Translations under genes and position numbers: made by a program
NCBI GenBank assembly: GCA_000980375.1
Contig: LARD01000022.1
Coordinates: forward strand, 21,744-85,743
Length of the DNA stretch: 64,000 nucleotides
Source of the DNA: Clostridium sp. K4410.MGS-306
Lineage (GTDB): Bacteria > Cyanobacteriota > Vampirovibrionia > Gastranaerophilales > Gastranaerophilaceae
Direction: 5' to 3'
Shown: positions 16,901 to 25,176 of the stretch, in pieces
Numbering within the stretch: position 1 is the stretch's first letter
How the letters are laid out: every line of letters starts with the position of its first letter
The notes under the pieces: model-generated
What the model was told of the DNA's origin: nothing
Database searches by the model: none
The model's input: the letters and a program-made list of their open reading frames with translations, nothing else

Positions 16901-19900
16901 GACAAGAACCGATTATAAAGATTCAAGAGGCGGTGAGCTGGGATACATAACAGATTCGAAATGGAGAAACGGTAACTACACAAACAATCTGTTCTACAAA
17001 ACAGGACACAACAAACCTGAAAGAATTAATTCACGTATAATCAAAAAACTATCGGATATAGATGCCAAAGAAGATTACAAATTCGGCCTTATGTCAGATA
17101 TTATACTGAATGGAGTTTCACAAAAAGCTGCTGAAATAGCTGCTGGAGTTAAAGATACTATATTTTTGCCGGATTATTATTATATAAATGATATGGAAAA
17201 AGCAGCGTCAACTCTTTCTTTAAGCAAAATAAAATCTGTTAAAGCAATGCAAGAAGCCTATATGAAAAAATATATGGCAGAAAAAGACCAGCTTGACGCA
17301 AGACTTGAAAAAACTCCTTTTAATAAAGGCATTAGCTCACAACAAGAATTTGATGCATTGCCTGATAACGATCCTGTAAAAGTAACATTCGAAAAAGCTG
17401 CAATCAAACTTTCTACCAGTTATTTGTCCTACTGGCAGCAAATGGGTAAAATCAACAGTTTCGAAGAGCTACAAAAAATAAGACAACAACAAAAGGCAGA
17501 CGCCCGTGCAAACTTCAACTATGCTTTTGCAAAAGACCCGCAGATACTTTTAGCATATGCCTTAAACAGAAATAAAAATCACGTTATTGAAATTCTTAAT
17601 AAGACATTAAAAAATAATAATATAAAAATTTCCGAAGACCTAAAGGTTAAGATAATAGAAAATACCGCAGTTTACACAAAAGACAGACTTGCCGATTTTG
17701 ACGGAAGTCTTAAAAACACTGTTAACTTCTTTGTGAACAACATAATCAGGCAGTTTAATGCAAATTTACCTAAAAATGTAAACTCTTTAAAAGCAGCAAT
17801 GCAGCTGAAACAATATCTTGAAAAAGATATCAATGAAGCCTTGTATTTCAATAAAAAAGATCTTTTAAAGGATACTCCTTTAAACAATGCAATCAGAAAG
17901 TATATAGATAAAAAATTTAATCCTGCAACTGATGAAGAATTTGTTCAAATTTATAGAAAACTCCAGGATATGACAACGGCAGAATTCAATGCAGCGACAG
18001 CCGATGCTCAAAATTCCGATATGGCGTATAAAGATTTAAATGCCTATGATGTTTTAAAGCTTTATACCGCTTCTAACCAGAAAGTAACAGGCACTGTTTC
18101 AAATATTATTTATCAAAAGAACTTCTTAAACCTTCTTGATATGTCTGAATACGAAGATGCTTTCCAGTATAAAAAGCTCGAGAAAAAGCCAAGAGGCTTG
18201 CACTATAAAGGCACAAGAACATTTGATGATTTGTATTTTTCTTTTGACAGCTCTTTAGATGCCCTTGATGCCCAAAAACTGTTTAACAAATACAAAGATA
18301 AAAACTATAGGGAATACGGCGTGTTTCCTGCTTATCCTAAAATTAACAGCATAAACGATAAAATTATAGACAAAAAAATTGATGTTTTGGAAACTTCAAT
18401 AAATCAGGTATCAAAATTTGTTCAGGATTTGAAAATAAACCTCTATGTTTATGAGGCAACACACAGAATAGAAGACTTCTTAAACACTCTTGATGATAAT
18501 AAAAAACTGAACAAAAAAGAGTTTGCGGTATTGAATACAATGCTTGGCGAATTTATTACTATAATGCATAATGATATCAATATTTCTCAGTCTGTTGAAG
18601 CAGCAGAGTCTATGATAGAGCTCCCGCCTTCTTCTTTTGCAAAGGAATATAAAAATTTATTCCAACAATGGAAAAAAGAAGTCGATGCTGTTGAAAACAT
18701 TAACCCTAAAGATATGCTGTTAAGCAATATCGAAACTAACATTAAGGGTCTGAAAGAAGGATTTAAAGTCTCAATTAACTCAGATATACCTGTCAGATAT
18801 AGAAATATTTTGTTCACTGATTTGAATAACTGGTTGAATGAAAAGCTCAAATCAGACATTCCTTATTATGACAGGCTGCTAGAAAGAAGAGAGCTTGAAA
18901 ATAAACTCTCATCATATGGCAATGACAATTGTGATGAAAATATCAAAACAGACTTTTTAAACAATTTGCATATTTATATAAATGCAATAAAAAGAGAGCT
19001 TGCAGGTCTTTCTAAGGTACAAAACCCTGATAAAAAGACTTTAGAGCGGCATCAAAAAATAAAAACAGCTTTTGAAAAACAAAAAGAACAGCTGGAACAA
19101 ATTATCAATGATTATTCTCAAAAATATATCGACCCTCTATACTCACAGGCTTTTGAAACTACGTTGAAAGAGTATATTTCGCATAACTTTAAACAGTCTA
19201 AAAAAGCACCCTATAATGACGAAAAAGAAGATATGCTTTTTGAAAGATTCAGAAGTGATTATCTAAAATACCATGTTCTAAACAATCCAAAAGACATCCT
19301 TGATAGGTTTGTAGCTCTTTGTGCAAAAGATGGCGAAATTGCCTGTGCAAAAGATGAAGATCAGAAACGAAGACTGAACTTTGAGAAACAGGTTTGTAAA
19401 GATTACCTAGATACTGCTTTGTGCCTTGCTTCTCGTGCGGAAATACAGGATTTGCTTATGAGAGCAGCCGAGCTTGGCAACACGGCTATGGTGTTTTCAA
19501 AATTCAAAAACTATGACACAGGTCTTGTTGATACGGACAAAGGCACAATTTTGACAATGGCAGATGATGAATCAATCGATTTTATGGTAAGAAACCTTGT
19601 GCTATCAAATGATTATTCCACTGCTGTTCTTTTTATAGAAAAACTGGGACTTAGCGAAAAATTCTTGAATTTTGAAAATAAAAAACTCAGCATTAAAGAT
19701 GCAAAAAAATTGATAGATAAAATGGCAGATATTCTGGTTACAACAAACTTGCAAAATAAAATTATCACGGAAGAAACAGCAAAACTTGATGAGTCTTTTG
19801 AAAACAGTGATGATTATGTACAACGCATAGACAATGTTAAAAAAGCAATTATCAAAAGAGCTAAAGGCCTGGGAAGAAGAAATAACCTTTCCTGTGTACT

Positions 19901-20225
19901 GGAAAAGCTTGACGGTGCAAAAGATATGATTGCGCTCAATCCTGACATTGCAAAAAGTGTATTTATAAACGAGATGCTTTCAGATGCGCTCGACAATATC
20001 GGCAGAATGGCAAATGAAGATATTGCTAAAATACAAACTTCGCTTGATGAATACACAACTTTGTATAATTTGATTCAAAAAATTGATACAACGACTAATG
20101 CAAAATCAACACAGCTTAAAGAAGAACTTATAGCCAAATTTGATGAAATAATGAAATATAACAACCAAAAACTTACCGGCGCTGCTCAAGGTTCTGATGA
20201 TATAGAAATTTCCTACGAAGATTAG
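13965..20225 (+). CDS. Giant protein with split papain-like cysteine protease core
   Basis: A 2086-residue, mostly helical and charged protein without signal peptide or membrane segment. Near the N-terminus is VTFNGR (15-20), a motif shared with three other proteins in this window. Residues 230-240 read QKHHGMCAAIS, matching papain-family QxxxGxCWAFS with the same six-residue spacing between oxyanion Gln230 and Cys236. Residues 940-965 contain GWHAQY (H942) and HDNSWGPS (N962), matching the His and NSWG blocks of papain. Catalytic Cys and His are thus about 700 residues apart instead of about 135, implying a very large insertion. The remaining 1100 residues look like helical or coiled repeats. 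It stands alone, with about 200 bases of AT-rich upstream DNA. Size and layout suggest an effector or surface-acting protease, which is inference. Confidence 0.75.
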   Translation: MKINLLNFTNPIKKVTFNGRREDRNTTQQLKQDNDYSLTENNQTKITAAIENLSKEKGESNVRFLLDVAQNLTYSTSIDTGLKPRHDWKKQLIDAAQKSLSVSDPVTQKKYEPEIKKLLNTKKPLSQDEKDILKSKDYILKNIDKSQLKDNASTNIKNIERNLNYFIVSSEIPIKQKKYILNRFEYLLSPEYKINEQLKDKKTVVLAEMLNDIVVNTDNSEIPNTKAINQKHHGMCAAISIARKLMSYEYKPGYVDTILSELDNTDNIMVYDLEHLGQGKKIPVPKITIDYNAAQNKGYRIVDAATMQWMNIADMSGLDNKPVGTYTAFDQEHFASFEDTHYPLRLEQADLQAKHTYYQALVKAKDNIDRAKLAKLKKQMNYSDAQNRLDSDIKTAQDITASLKTKLEQVLSSLSDKELHSIISNLYSLQVKTSAKIPQIKDGLQNYRFIPNEEESIKERKIKAYLTDNFNNKINTKALDSNITDIKDLILMHNSLSMQISPESILPDKIRFDRRLFDAAAAYRTSKIFALHDKDTRADYMIHYNIVDTEKFLVDNIEKSIQHIAKTGDKRYINHFAKTYGVATEKDTIVEVLQDVKQTVEEALTEELDGFYQRLGLDNRIYALAGEIKTIKNAVQEGDKDELKSIALTMGMKPDKNKVIAKLSEYENILENNCNEKQYTEIFNKVGLKNRLEAFADSFNIMADAMDAPQDAFNSAIIKEFNLCNGLDENADIIDSKKALFQLSEDFNKFSFFITMLRNQMEITDDNGNIINSADVGELILKNLENENIIIPAKELTALQKRYDAIDKIRSSDEFSSRSGKISDPSLYKYTPSEKITLQKINKSINEMAASTNKELNFVFSKIKKPMEEQARQIGVNTGRYWVQRGGSSGLHSMQQSRILQQLTDKPYYEENDLEKAVNIIKNTPHSGVSCTSVFHDKPGWHAQYIAEISNKNGKDILFHDNSWGPSEKENIWIDTEGLTRTDYKDSRGGELGYITDSKWRNGNYTNNLFYKTGHNKPERINSRIIKKLSDIDAKEDYKFGLMSDIILNGVSQKAAEIAAGVKDTIFLPDYYYINDMEKAASTLSLSKIKSVKAMQEAYMKKYMAEKDQLDARLEKTPFNKGISSQQEFDALPDNDPVKVTFEKAAIKLSTSYLSYWQQMGKINSFEELQKIRQQQKADARANFNYAFAKDPQILLAYALNRNKNHVIEILNKTLKNNNIKISEDLKVKIIENTAVYTKDRLADFDGSLKNTVNFFVNNIIRQFNANLPKNVNSLKAAMQLKQYLEKDINEALYFNKKDLLKDTPLNNAIRKYIDKKFNPATDEEFVQIYRKLQDMTTAEFNAATADAQNSDMAYKDLNAYDVLKLYTASNQKVTGTVSNIIYQKNFLNLLDMSEYEDAFQYKKLEKKPRGLHYKGTRTFDDLYFSFDSSLDALDAQKLFNKYKDKNYREYGVFPAYPKINSINDKIIDKKIDVLETSINQVSKFVQDLKINLYVYEATHRIEDFLNTLDDNKKLNKKEFAVLNTMLGEFITIMHNDINISQSVEAAESMIELPPSSFAKEYKNLFQQWKKEVDAVENINPKDMLLSNIETNIKGLKEGFKVSINSDIPVRYRNILFTDLNNWLNEKLKSDIPYYDRLLERRELENKLSSYGNDNCDENIKTDFLNNLHIYINAIKRELAGLSKVQNPDKKTLERHQKIKTAFEKQKEQLEQIINDYSQKYIDPLYSQAFETTLKEYISHNFKQSKKAPYNDEKEDMLFERFRSDYLKYHVLNNPKDILDRFVALCAKDGEIACAKDEDQKRRLNFEKQVCKDYLDTALCLASRAEIQDLLMRAAELGNTAMVFSKFKNYDTGLVDTDKGTILTMADDESIDFMVRNLVLSNDYSTAVLFIEKLGLSEKFLNFENKKLSIKDAKKLIDKMADILVTTNLQNKIITEETAKLDESFENSDDYVQRIDNVKKAIIKRAKGLGRRNNLSCVLEKLDGAKDMIALNPDIAKSVFINEMLSDALDNIGRMANEDIAKIQTSLDEYTTLYNLIQKIDTTTNAKSTQLKEELIAKFDEIMKYNNQKLTGAAQGSDDIEISYED

Positions 20226-20304
20226 TTATAAATATTAAAAGTGAAGAAATATGTTAGATTTTTACAAAATAAATATTTATAATAAAATTGAGAAAAAGGA
20301 CTGA

Positions 20305-20961
20305 ATGCGTATGAAAAAGATTATATCAGCCCAGGAAGCAATAAGTTTTATAAAAGAAGGCTCAACCGTAATGGTCGGCGGTTTTTTGGAGTGCGGAGCC
20401 CCGGATATTTTGGTTGATGAACTTGTTAATCAAAATATCGGCAATCTCACAATGATATCTAACGATACAACCTATCCTCACGCTGATAAGGGAAAGCTTA
20501 TTGTAAATAAACAGATAAAAAAACTAATTACCTCACACATTGGTACTAATCCTGAGACAGGCAAGCAAATGCATTCCGGAGAGTTGGATGTTGAGCTGGT
20601 GCCTATGGGTACGTTGATTGAAAAAATCAGAGCCAAAGGAACAGGGCTTGGCGGTGTTTTGACCCCGACAGGCGTTGGCACGGTGCTTGAAGAAAATAAA
20701 AAAACAATGGAAATCGATGGAAAAACATTTATCTTCGAAAAACCGCTGGGTGCTGATTTTGCATTGATTTACGGTACAAAAGTGGATAAATTCGGCAATG
20801 TTTCTTACTACGGCACAACCAGAAACCTTAACACAATCATGGCAACTGCTGCCGATACAGTGATTGTTCAAGCCGATGAACTCGTTGACTGTTTAGACCC
20901 CAATGAAGTTGTTATACCGGGGCTTTTTGTGGATTATATTGTTGTAAAGGAAGACAATTAA
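20305..20961 (+). CDS. 3-oxoacid/acetate CoA-transferase, alpha subunit
   Basis: A 218-residue subunit A of the two-subunit CoA-transferase family I (AtoD, ScoA, Ctf). The motif GSTVMVGGFLECGAPDILVDEL near residues 19-40 is the CoA-transferase 1 signature in slightly altered form (GGF instead of the more common GGFG). FEKPLGADFALIYG follows in the second half. It moves CoA between short acyl groups and acetate/acetoacetate, typical for butyrate or acetate metabolism in anaerobes. AAAAAGGA precedes the ATG at 20305. The beta-subunit gene starts at the next base after the stop codon. Confidence 0.9.
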   Translation: MRMKKIISAQEAISFIKEGSTVMVGGFLECGAPDILVDELVNQNIGNLTMISNDTTYPHADKGKLIVNKQIKKLITSHIGTNPETGKQMHSGELDVELVPMGTLIEKIRAKGTGLGGVLTPTGVGTVLEENKKTMEIDGKTFIFEKPLGADFALIYGTKVDKFGNVSYYGTTRNLNTIMATAADTVIVQADELVDCLDPNEVVIPGLFVDYIVVKEDN

Positions 20962-21705
20962 ATGGAATTGACTGCACAAAAAACAATTGAAAAAGAATTA
21001 AACTCAAAAGTCGTTACAGACCCTATTTCAGCAGCGCACAAAGAGCTGTCAAAAGAAAAAATCAGAGAAATTATTGCAAAAAGAGCTGCAAAAGAGTTTA
21101 AAGAAGGCGATGTAGTCACTCTTGGTATCGGCCTTCCCACTGCTGTTGCAAATTATGTTCCTGAAAATATGCATGTTATTTTCCAATCAGAAAACGGACT
21201 TTTAGGTGTTGGAAAAGATCAACAAAAAGATAATCTTGATAAAAGAATCATCAACGCAGGCGGCGGCTTTGTAGAAGCTAAATACGGTGCTTGTTTTTAT
21301 GACTCGCAAATGGCTTTTACAATGATGAGAGGCGGCCATATAGATGCTACTGTATTAGGGGCTCTGCAGGTTGACGAAGAAGGCAGCCTCGCAAGCTGGG
21401 TTATTCCCGGTAAAATGGTTCCTGGCATGGGCGGGTCTATGGACCTTGTTGTAGGAGCAAAAAAAGTTATTATTGCAATGGAACATACATCAAAAGGCCA
21501 GATAAAAATTGTGGATAAATGTACTCTTCCTCTTACTGCATACAAAGAGGTTGATATGATTATAACAGAGCGTTGTGTTTTTAAAGTTAGTGATTGCGGA
21601 CTTGTTCTGACCGAAATTAACCCTTTGTTTACCATTGAAGATATAAGAGCTTGCACAACCGCTCATTTTTCAGTAAGTGACCATCTGAAATTTATGGATG
21701 TTTAA
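20962..21705 (+). CDS. 3-oxoacid/acetate CoA-transferase, beta subunit
   Basis: A 247-residue subunit B partner of the preceding gene. The catalytic glutamate lies in FQSENGLLGVG, which matches the family SENG motif, and GDVVTLGIGLPTAVANYV is the N-terminal signature. The usual N-terminus begins near KEKIREIIAKRAAKEF. Here about 30 extra residues precede it (MELTAQKTIEKELN...), an unusual extension that keeps the frame starting exactly where subunit A ends. A later start cannot be excluded. It overlaps the convergent GNAT gene by 14 bases. Confidence 0.9.
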   Translation: MELTAQKTIEKELNSKVVTDPISAAHKELSKEKIREIIAKRAAKEFKEGDVVTLGIGLPTAVANYVPENMHVIFQSENGLLGVGKDQQKDNLDKRIINAGGGFVEAKYGACFYDSQMAFTMMRGGHIDATVLGALQVDEEGSLASWVIPGKMVPGMGGSMDLVVGAKKVIIAMEHTSKGQIKIVDKCTLPLTAYKEVDMIITERCVFKVSDCGLVLTEINPLFTIEDIRACTTAHFSVSDHLKFMDV

Positions 21706-22153
21706 GATTAATTGATAAATATATCATATCTACAAGTTGTTTCCCGTTTTCGTAGATAGGGTGGTCGTAATTTTGTATAAAAAAGTTTTTTAATGTGTGT
21801 GAATACATGAAACCCTGCTTTTTATAAAAGCGTAGTGTTTGTTCATTCTCACCTGTTCCGACCAATATTTTGTCGGCCTCACTTTTGTATAGGCTCAAAA
21901 TATGCAGTAAAAGCTTTGTTCCATAACCTTTGTGATGGTATTTAGGGTATACTGCAATATTTTTTATTTCAACAACCTTTTCACTTTTATCGGGCATATG
22001 CTCAACAGCACAAATAGCCTTCAATTCAGGATCATAAAGTCCAAAAATACGGCTTTTATCAAGATATTTTAATATCATACTTTCCTGCTCATCACCAATT
22101 AACAGCAAATCTAAGTATTTCTTTTTATCACATAAAATTTCTTTAATTATCAT
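21692..22153 (-). CDS. GNAT-family N-acetyltransferase
   Basis: A 153-residue GNAT fold enzyme using acetyl-CoA. Motif A is IAVYPKYHHKGYGTKLLLHIL (about 74-94), with the Q/RxxGxG/A-like pyrophosphate loop as HHKGYG. Motif B is seen in GTGENEQTLRFYKKQGF. The acceptor is unknown; small-molecule amine acetylation is as likely as protein acetylation. It is transcribed alone and is convergent with the CoA-transferase pair. Confidence 0.85.
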   Translation of the reverse strand: MIIKEILCDKKKYLDLLLIGDEQESMILKYLDKSRIFGLYDPELKAICAVEHMPDKSEKVVEIKNIAVYPKYHHKGYGTKLLLHILSLYKSEADKILVGTGENEQTLRFYKKQGFMYSHTLKNFFIQNYDHPIYENGKQLVDMIYLSINLKHP

Positions 22154-22224
22154 AAATTCACTTTATCATGTCTTTTTATTTCTGTATAATAAAATAACTA
22201 TTTAAGAGAGTATCGGAGTTAAGT

Positions 22225-25176
22225 ATGTATTTTTATGCAGACCTGCACATTCATTCAAAGTATTCCAGGGCAACAAGCAAAAGCTGTAACCTCGAAGAGC
22301 TGGCAATTTGGGCGCAAAAAAAGGGCTTGAGTGTTATATCAACGGGTGACTTTACACATCCGGCATGGTTTGCCGAAATTCAGGAAAAACTTGTGCCTGA
22401 TAATAACGGTGCGTACAGACTCAAACCTGAAATTGAAAAACAAATAGGCCTAAAAACGCCAATAAGGTTTATTTTGTCTGTTGAAATTTCTACAATTTAT
22501 AAAAAAGGCGATAAAACAAGAAAAGTGCACCATGTGGTTTTTGCTCCGGATATGGAAATTGCACAAAATTTCAGACAAAAACTGGGTGCTATAGGCAATA
22601 TAAAATCAGACGGACGCCCGATTTTGGGGCTGGACTCTCGAGACCTTCTTGAAATTACTCTGGAGTCAGGCGATGGTACATATATTATCCCGGCACACAT
22701 ATGGACACCGTGGTTTTCCGTTCTTGGTTCAAAATCGGGGTTTGACTCTATAGAAGAGTGTTACGCTGACCTTTCAGATCACATTTTTGCAGTAGAAACA
22801 GGACTGTCTTCTGACCCTGAGATGAACTGGCGGGTGTCAAAGCTTGATAAATTCAGACTTGTATCAAACTCTGATGCGCACTCTCCTTCAAAACTTGCAA
22901 GAGAAGCGACAATCTTTGATACAGAGCCTGATTATTTCAGCATAATGAATGCACTTAAAACAGGCAGCGGTTATGTGGGAACAGTTGAATTTTTCCCGGA
23001 AGAAGGCAAATACCACGAAGACGGACATCGAAAATGTAATATTTGTTTTTCTCCGCAAGAAACAATAAAACACAACGGTATTTGTCCTGTGTGCGGAAAA
23101 CCTCTTACAATAGGTGTTTTAAATAGAGTCAATGAGCTTGCCGATCGTCCCTTTGACAGCACATTCAAACCTGCTACAGCCGGCAAAGTCGTGAGTCTTG
23201 TTCCTCTTCCTGAAATGTTATCAGAGATTATGCAGGTAGGTGTACAGAGCAAGTCTGTATGTGCCGAATATGAAAGGCTTATTCTCAAATTCGGATCAGA
23301 ACTGTCTATCTTGACACAGGTCCCTGTGGAAGAAATTTCTAAAGATTCTCCTATGCTGGCAGAAGGTATCTCAAGACTGCGTGTAAACAAAGTTATCAGA
23401 CATCCCGGGTATGATGGAGAATACGGTGTTATCAGGCTTTTTGAAGAAGATGAAATCTTAAAAAAAAACTCTGTAAATTTAAAACTGGATATAAAAATAC
23501 CGGAAACACAAAAAACTCAACCGGCAAAAGAAAATAAATATTCAGTAAATACACAGGAATTCGTTTTTGAGAAAACACACAGCACTTCCAGCTCAAAAGA
23601 ATCGAAACCTAAAAAAGCTTCTCTTGATGAATTCCAGCAGGCGGCTGTAGAAAATCCTTGTAACCAGCTATTGATAATAGCTGGACCAGGCTCCGGCAAG
23701 ACGACTGTTCTTACAAGAAGAATCTCTTATTTAATAAAAGACAAAAATATTTCTGCTAAAAATTGTCTGGCTATAACCTTTACCAGACGTGCATCTTTGG
23801 AAATGAGAGAAAGACTGCAAAAATTATTGAACGCTCAGTCTGATGAAATTAATATCCATACATTTCACTCAATGTGTCTGGAAATATTAAAAGAAAATTA
23901 TGAAAAAGCAGGTCTTAGTCAGGATTTTGGTGTGATTACACCACAGGAAAAATCTTTATATAAACAGGATGAAATCCCTGATAATTTGATAGAATTTGAT
24001 GATTTGATTAACCTAACAGTTAAACTTTTTGAGGATTATCCGGAGATTAATCAGGTTTATAAAGAACGTTTTAAGTATATTTTTGTTGACGAATATCAAG
24101 ATATTGATGAAAAACAATACAAACTCATAAAACTTCTGGCAGATAAGGATGCTAATTTATGTGCAATTGGAGACCCGAATCAGGCAATATACGGCTTTAG
24201 GGGCGGTGATTCAAAATTTTTCAACAATTTTTCTCAAGACTATCCAAATGTAAATATTATTAATCTAAAAAATAACTACCGCTGTGCAAAAAGCATTGTA
24301 GAAGCCTCTAACCAGTTAATAAAGTCTGACAACATTATTGCACGCAATCTTTCATCCAAAGAAAGAATTACTATACATACGGCACCTACGGATAAGGCAG
24401 AAGCCGAGTTTATGGTGAGTACTATAGAAAATCTTATTGGCGGAAACAGCTTTTTCTCAATGGATTCTCAAAGAGCAGACGGTCAAATGGCGGATTTTTC
24501 ATTCGGAGATTTTGCTATTTTATACAGAACTTCTGCGCAGCTAAAACCTATTGTTGAGGCTCTTGAACGTTCAGGAATGCCTTTTGTTAAACTTTCTGAT
24601 GATATGCTGTGTGACAACAAAAGTGTGCGTAAACTCTTAAAACAACTAAATGACACAGAACCTGTAATCGTGCAGCTTGAAAGATTGTGCCCCGATTTCA
24701 AAGAAGAGATTGAAGATTACACAATAAAATACCTGAAAGAACACGCTATGGCATTTCCTGAAAGAAAAACGTTTATTCACGAAATTTCATTGCTAAAACA
24801 ATCTGACACCCTTGACCAGCGTGCTGACAGAATTGCTTTAATGACACTCCATTCATCAAAGGGGCTTGAGTTTCCGTGTGTTTTTGTTACCGGGCTAGAA
24901 GACGGGATTGTGCCTTTGTACAGAGCTCAATCAGTGCAAGAAAGAGAAGAAGAAAGACGTCTTTTGTATGTTGGTATGACTAGGGCAAAACAAAGACTGT
25001 TCTTAACAAGAGCGTTAAAAAGAAACTGGCTTGGCTCACTCAAAAATCTGGAAATTTCTCCGTTTTTGGAACGAATTGAAAAAGAGCTTATCGAATTTAG
25101 CCGGTTTGAAAAAGCACAAAAACAAAACGGCCCTAATGTGGCTGATGACGCAAGCCAGCTTTCATTGTTCAATTAA
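22225..25176 (+). CDS. PHP phosphoesterase - UvrD/PcrA helicase fusion
   Basis: A 983-residue fusion. Residues 1-420 are a PHP-type metal phosphoesterase: DLHIHSKYS (metal-binding HxH), STGDFTH, an internal zinc-ribbon-like CNIC...CPVC (about 272-293), and NSDAHSPS. Residues 470-983 are a complete superfamily 1A helicase: AGPGSGKTT (motif I), AITFTRRA (Ia), FVDEYQDID (II), IGDPNQAIYGFRG (III), LKNNYRC (IV), TLHSSKGLEF (V) and LLYVGMTRAKQ (VI). The 2B region is short. It likely unwinds DNA 3'-5', with the PHP part acting on nucleic acid ends or nucleotides. This fusion occurs in other anaerobes, as far as I recall. A TATAAT box lies at 22185-22190 and a GGAG site before the ATG. Confidence 0.9.
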   Translation: MYFYADLHIHSKYSRATSKSCNLEELAIWAQKKGLSVISTGDFTHPAWFAEIQEKLVPDNNGAYRLKPEIEKQIGLKTPIRFILSVEISTIYKKGDKTRKVHHVVFAPDMEIAQNFRQKLGAIGNIKSDGRPILGLDSRDLLEITLESGDGTYIIPAHIWTPWFSVLGSKSGFDSIEECYADLSDHIFAVETGLSSDPEMNWRVSKLDKFRLVSNSDAHSPSKLAREATIFDTEPDYFSIMNALKTGSGYVGTVEFFPEEGKYHEDGHRKCNICFSPQETIKHNGICPVCGKPLTIGVLNRVNELADRPFDSTFKPATAGKVVSLVPLPEMLSEIMQVGVQSKSVCAEYERLILKFGSELSILTQVPVEEISKDSPMLAEGISRLRVNKVIRHPGYDGEYGVIRLFEEDEILKKNSVNLKLDIKIPETQKTQPAKENKYSVNTQEFVFEKTHSTSSSKESKPKKASLDEFQQAAVENPCNQLLIIAGPGSGKTTVLTRRISYLIKDKNISAKNCLAITFTRRASLEMRERLQKLLNAQSDEINIHTFHSMCLEILKENYEKAGLSQDFGVITPQEKSLYKQDEIPDNLIEFDDLINLTVKLFEDYPEINQVYKERFKYIFVDEYQDIDEKQYKLIKLLADKDANLCAIGDPNQAIYGFRGGDSKFFNNFSQDYPNVNIINLKNNYRCAKSIVEASNQLIKSDNIIARNLSSKERITIHTAPTDKAEAEFMVSTIENLIGGNSFFSMDSQRADGQMADFSFGDFAILYRTSAQLKPIVEALERSGMPFVKLSDDMLCDNKSVRKLLKQLNDTEPVIVQLERLCPDFKEEIEDYTIKYLKEHAMAFPERKTFIHEISLLKQSDTLDQRADRIALMTLHSSKGLEFPCVFVTGLEDGIVPLYRAQSVQEREEERRLLYVGMTRAKQRLFLTRALKRNWLGSLKNLEISPFLERIEKELIEFSRFEKAQKQNGPNVADDASQLSLFN

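Noticed and set aside
15453..16983. Several antisense open frames inside the giant protease gene
   Set aside because: They lack ribosome sites, and their Phe/Cys/Ser/Leu-rich composition is that of reverse-strand shadows of an AT-rich coding region.
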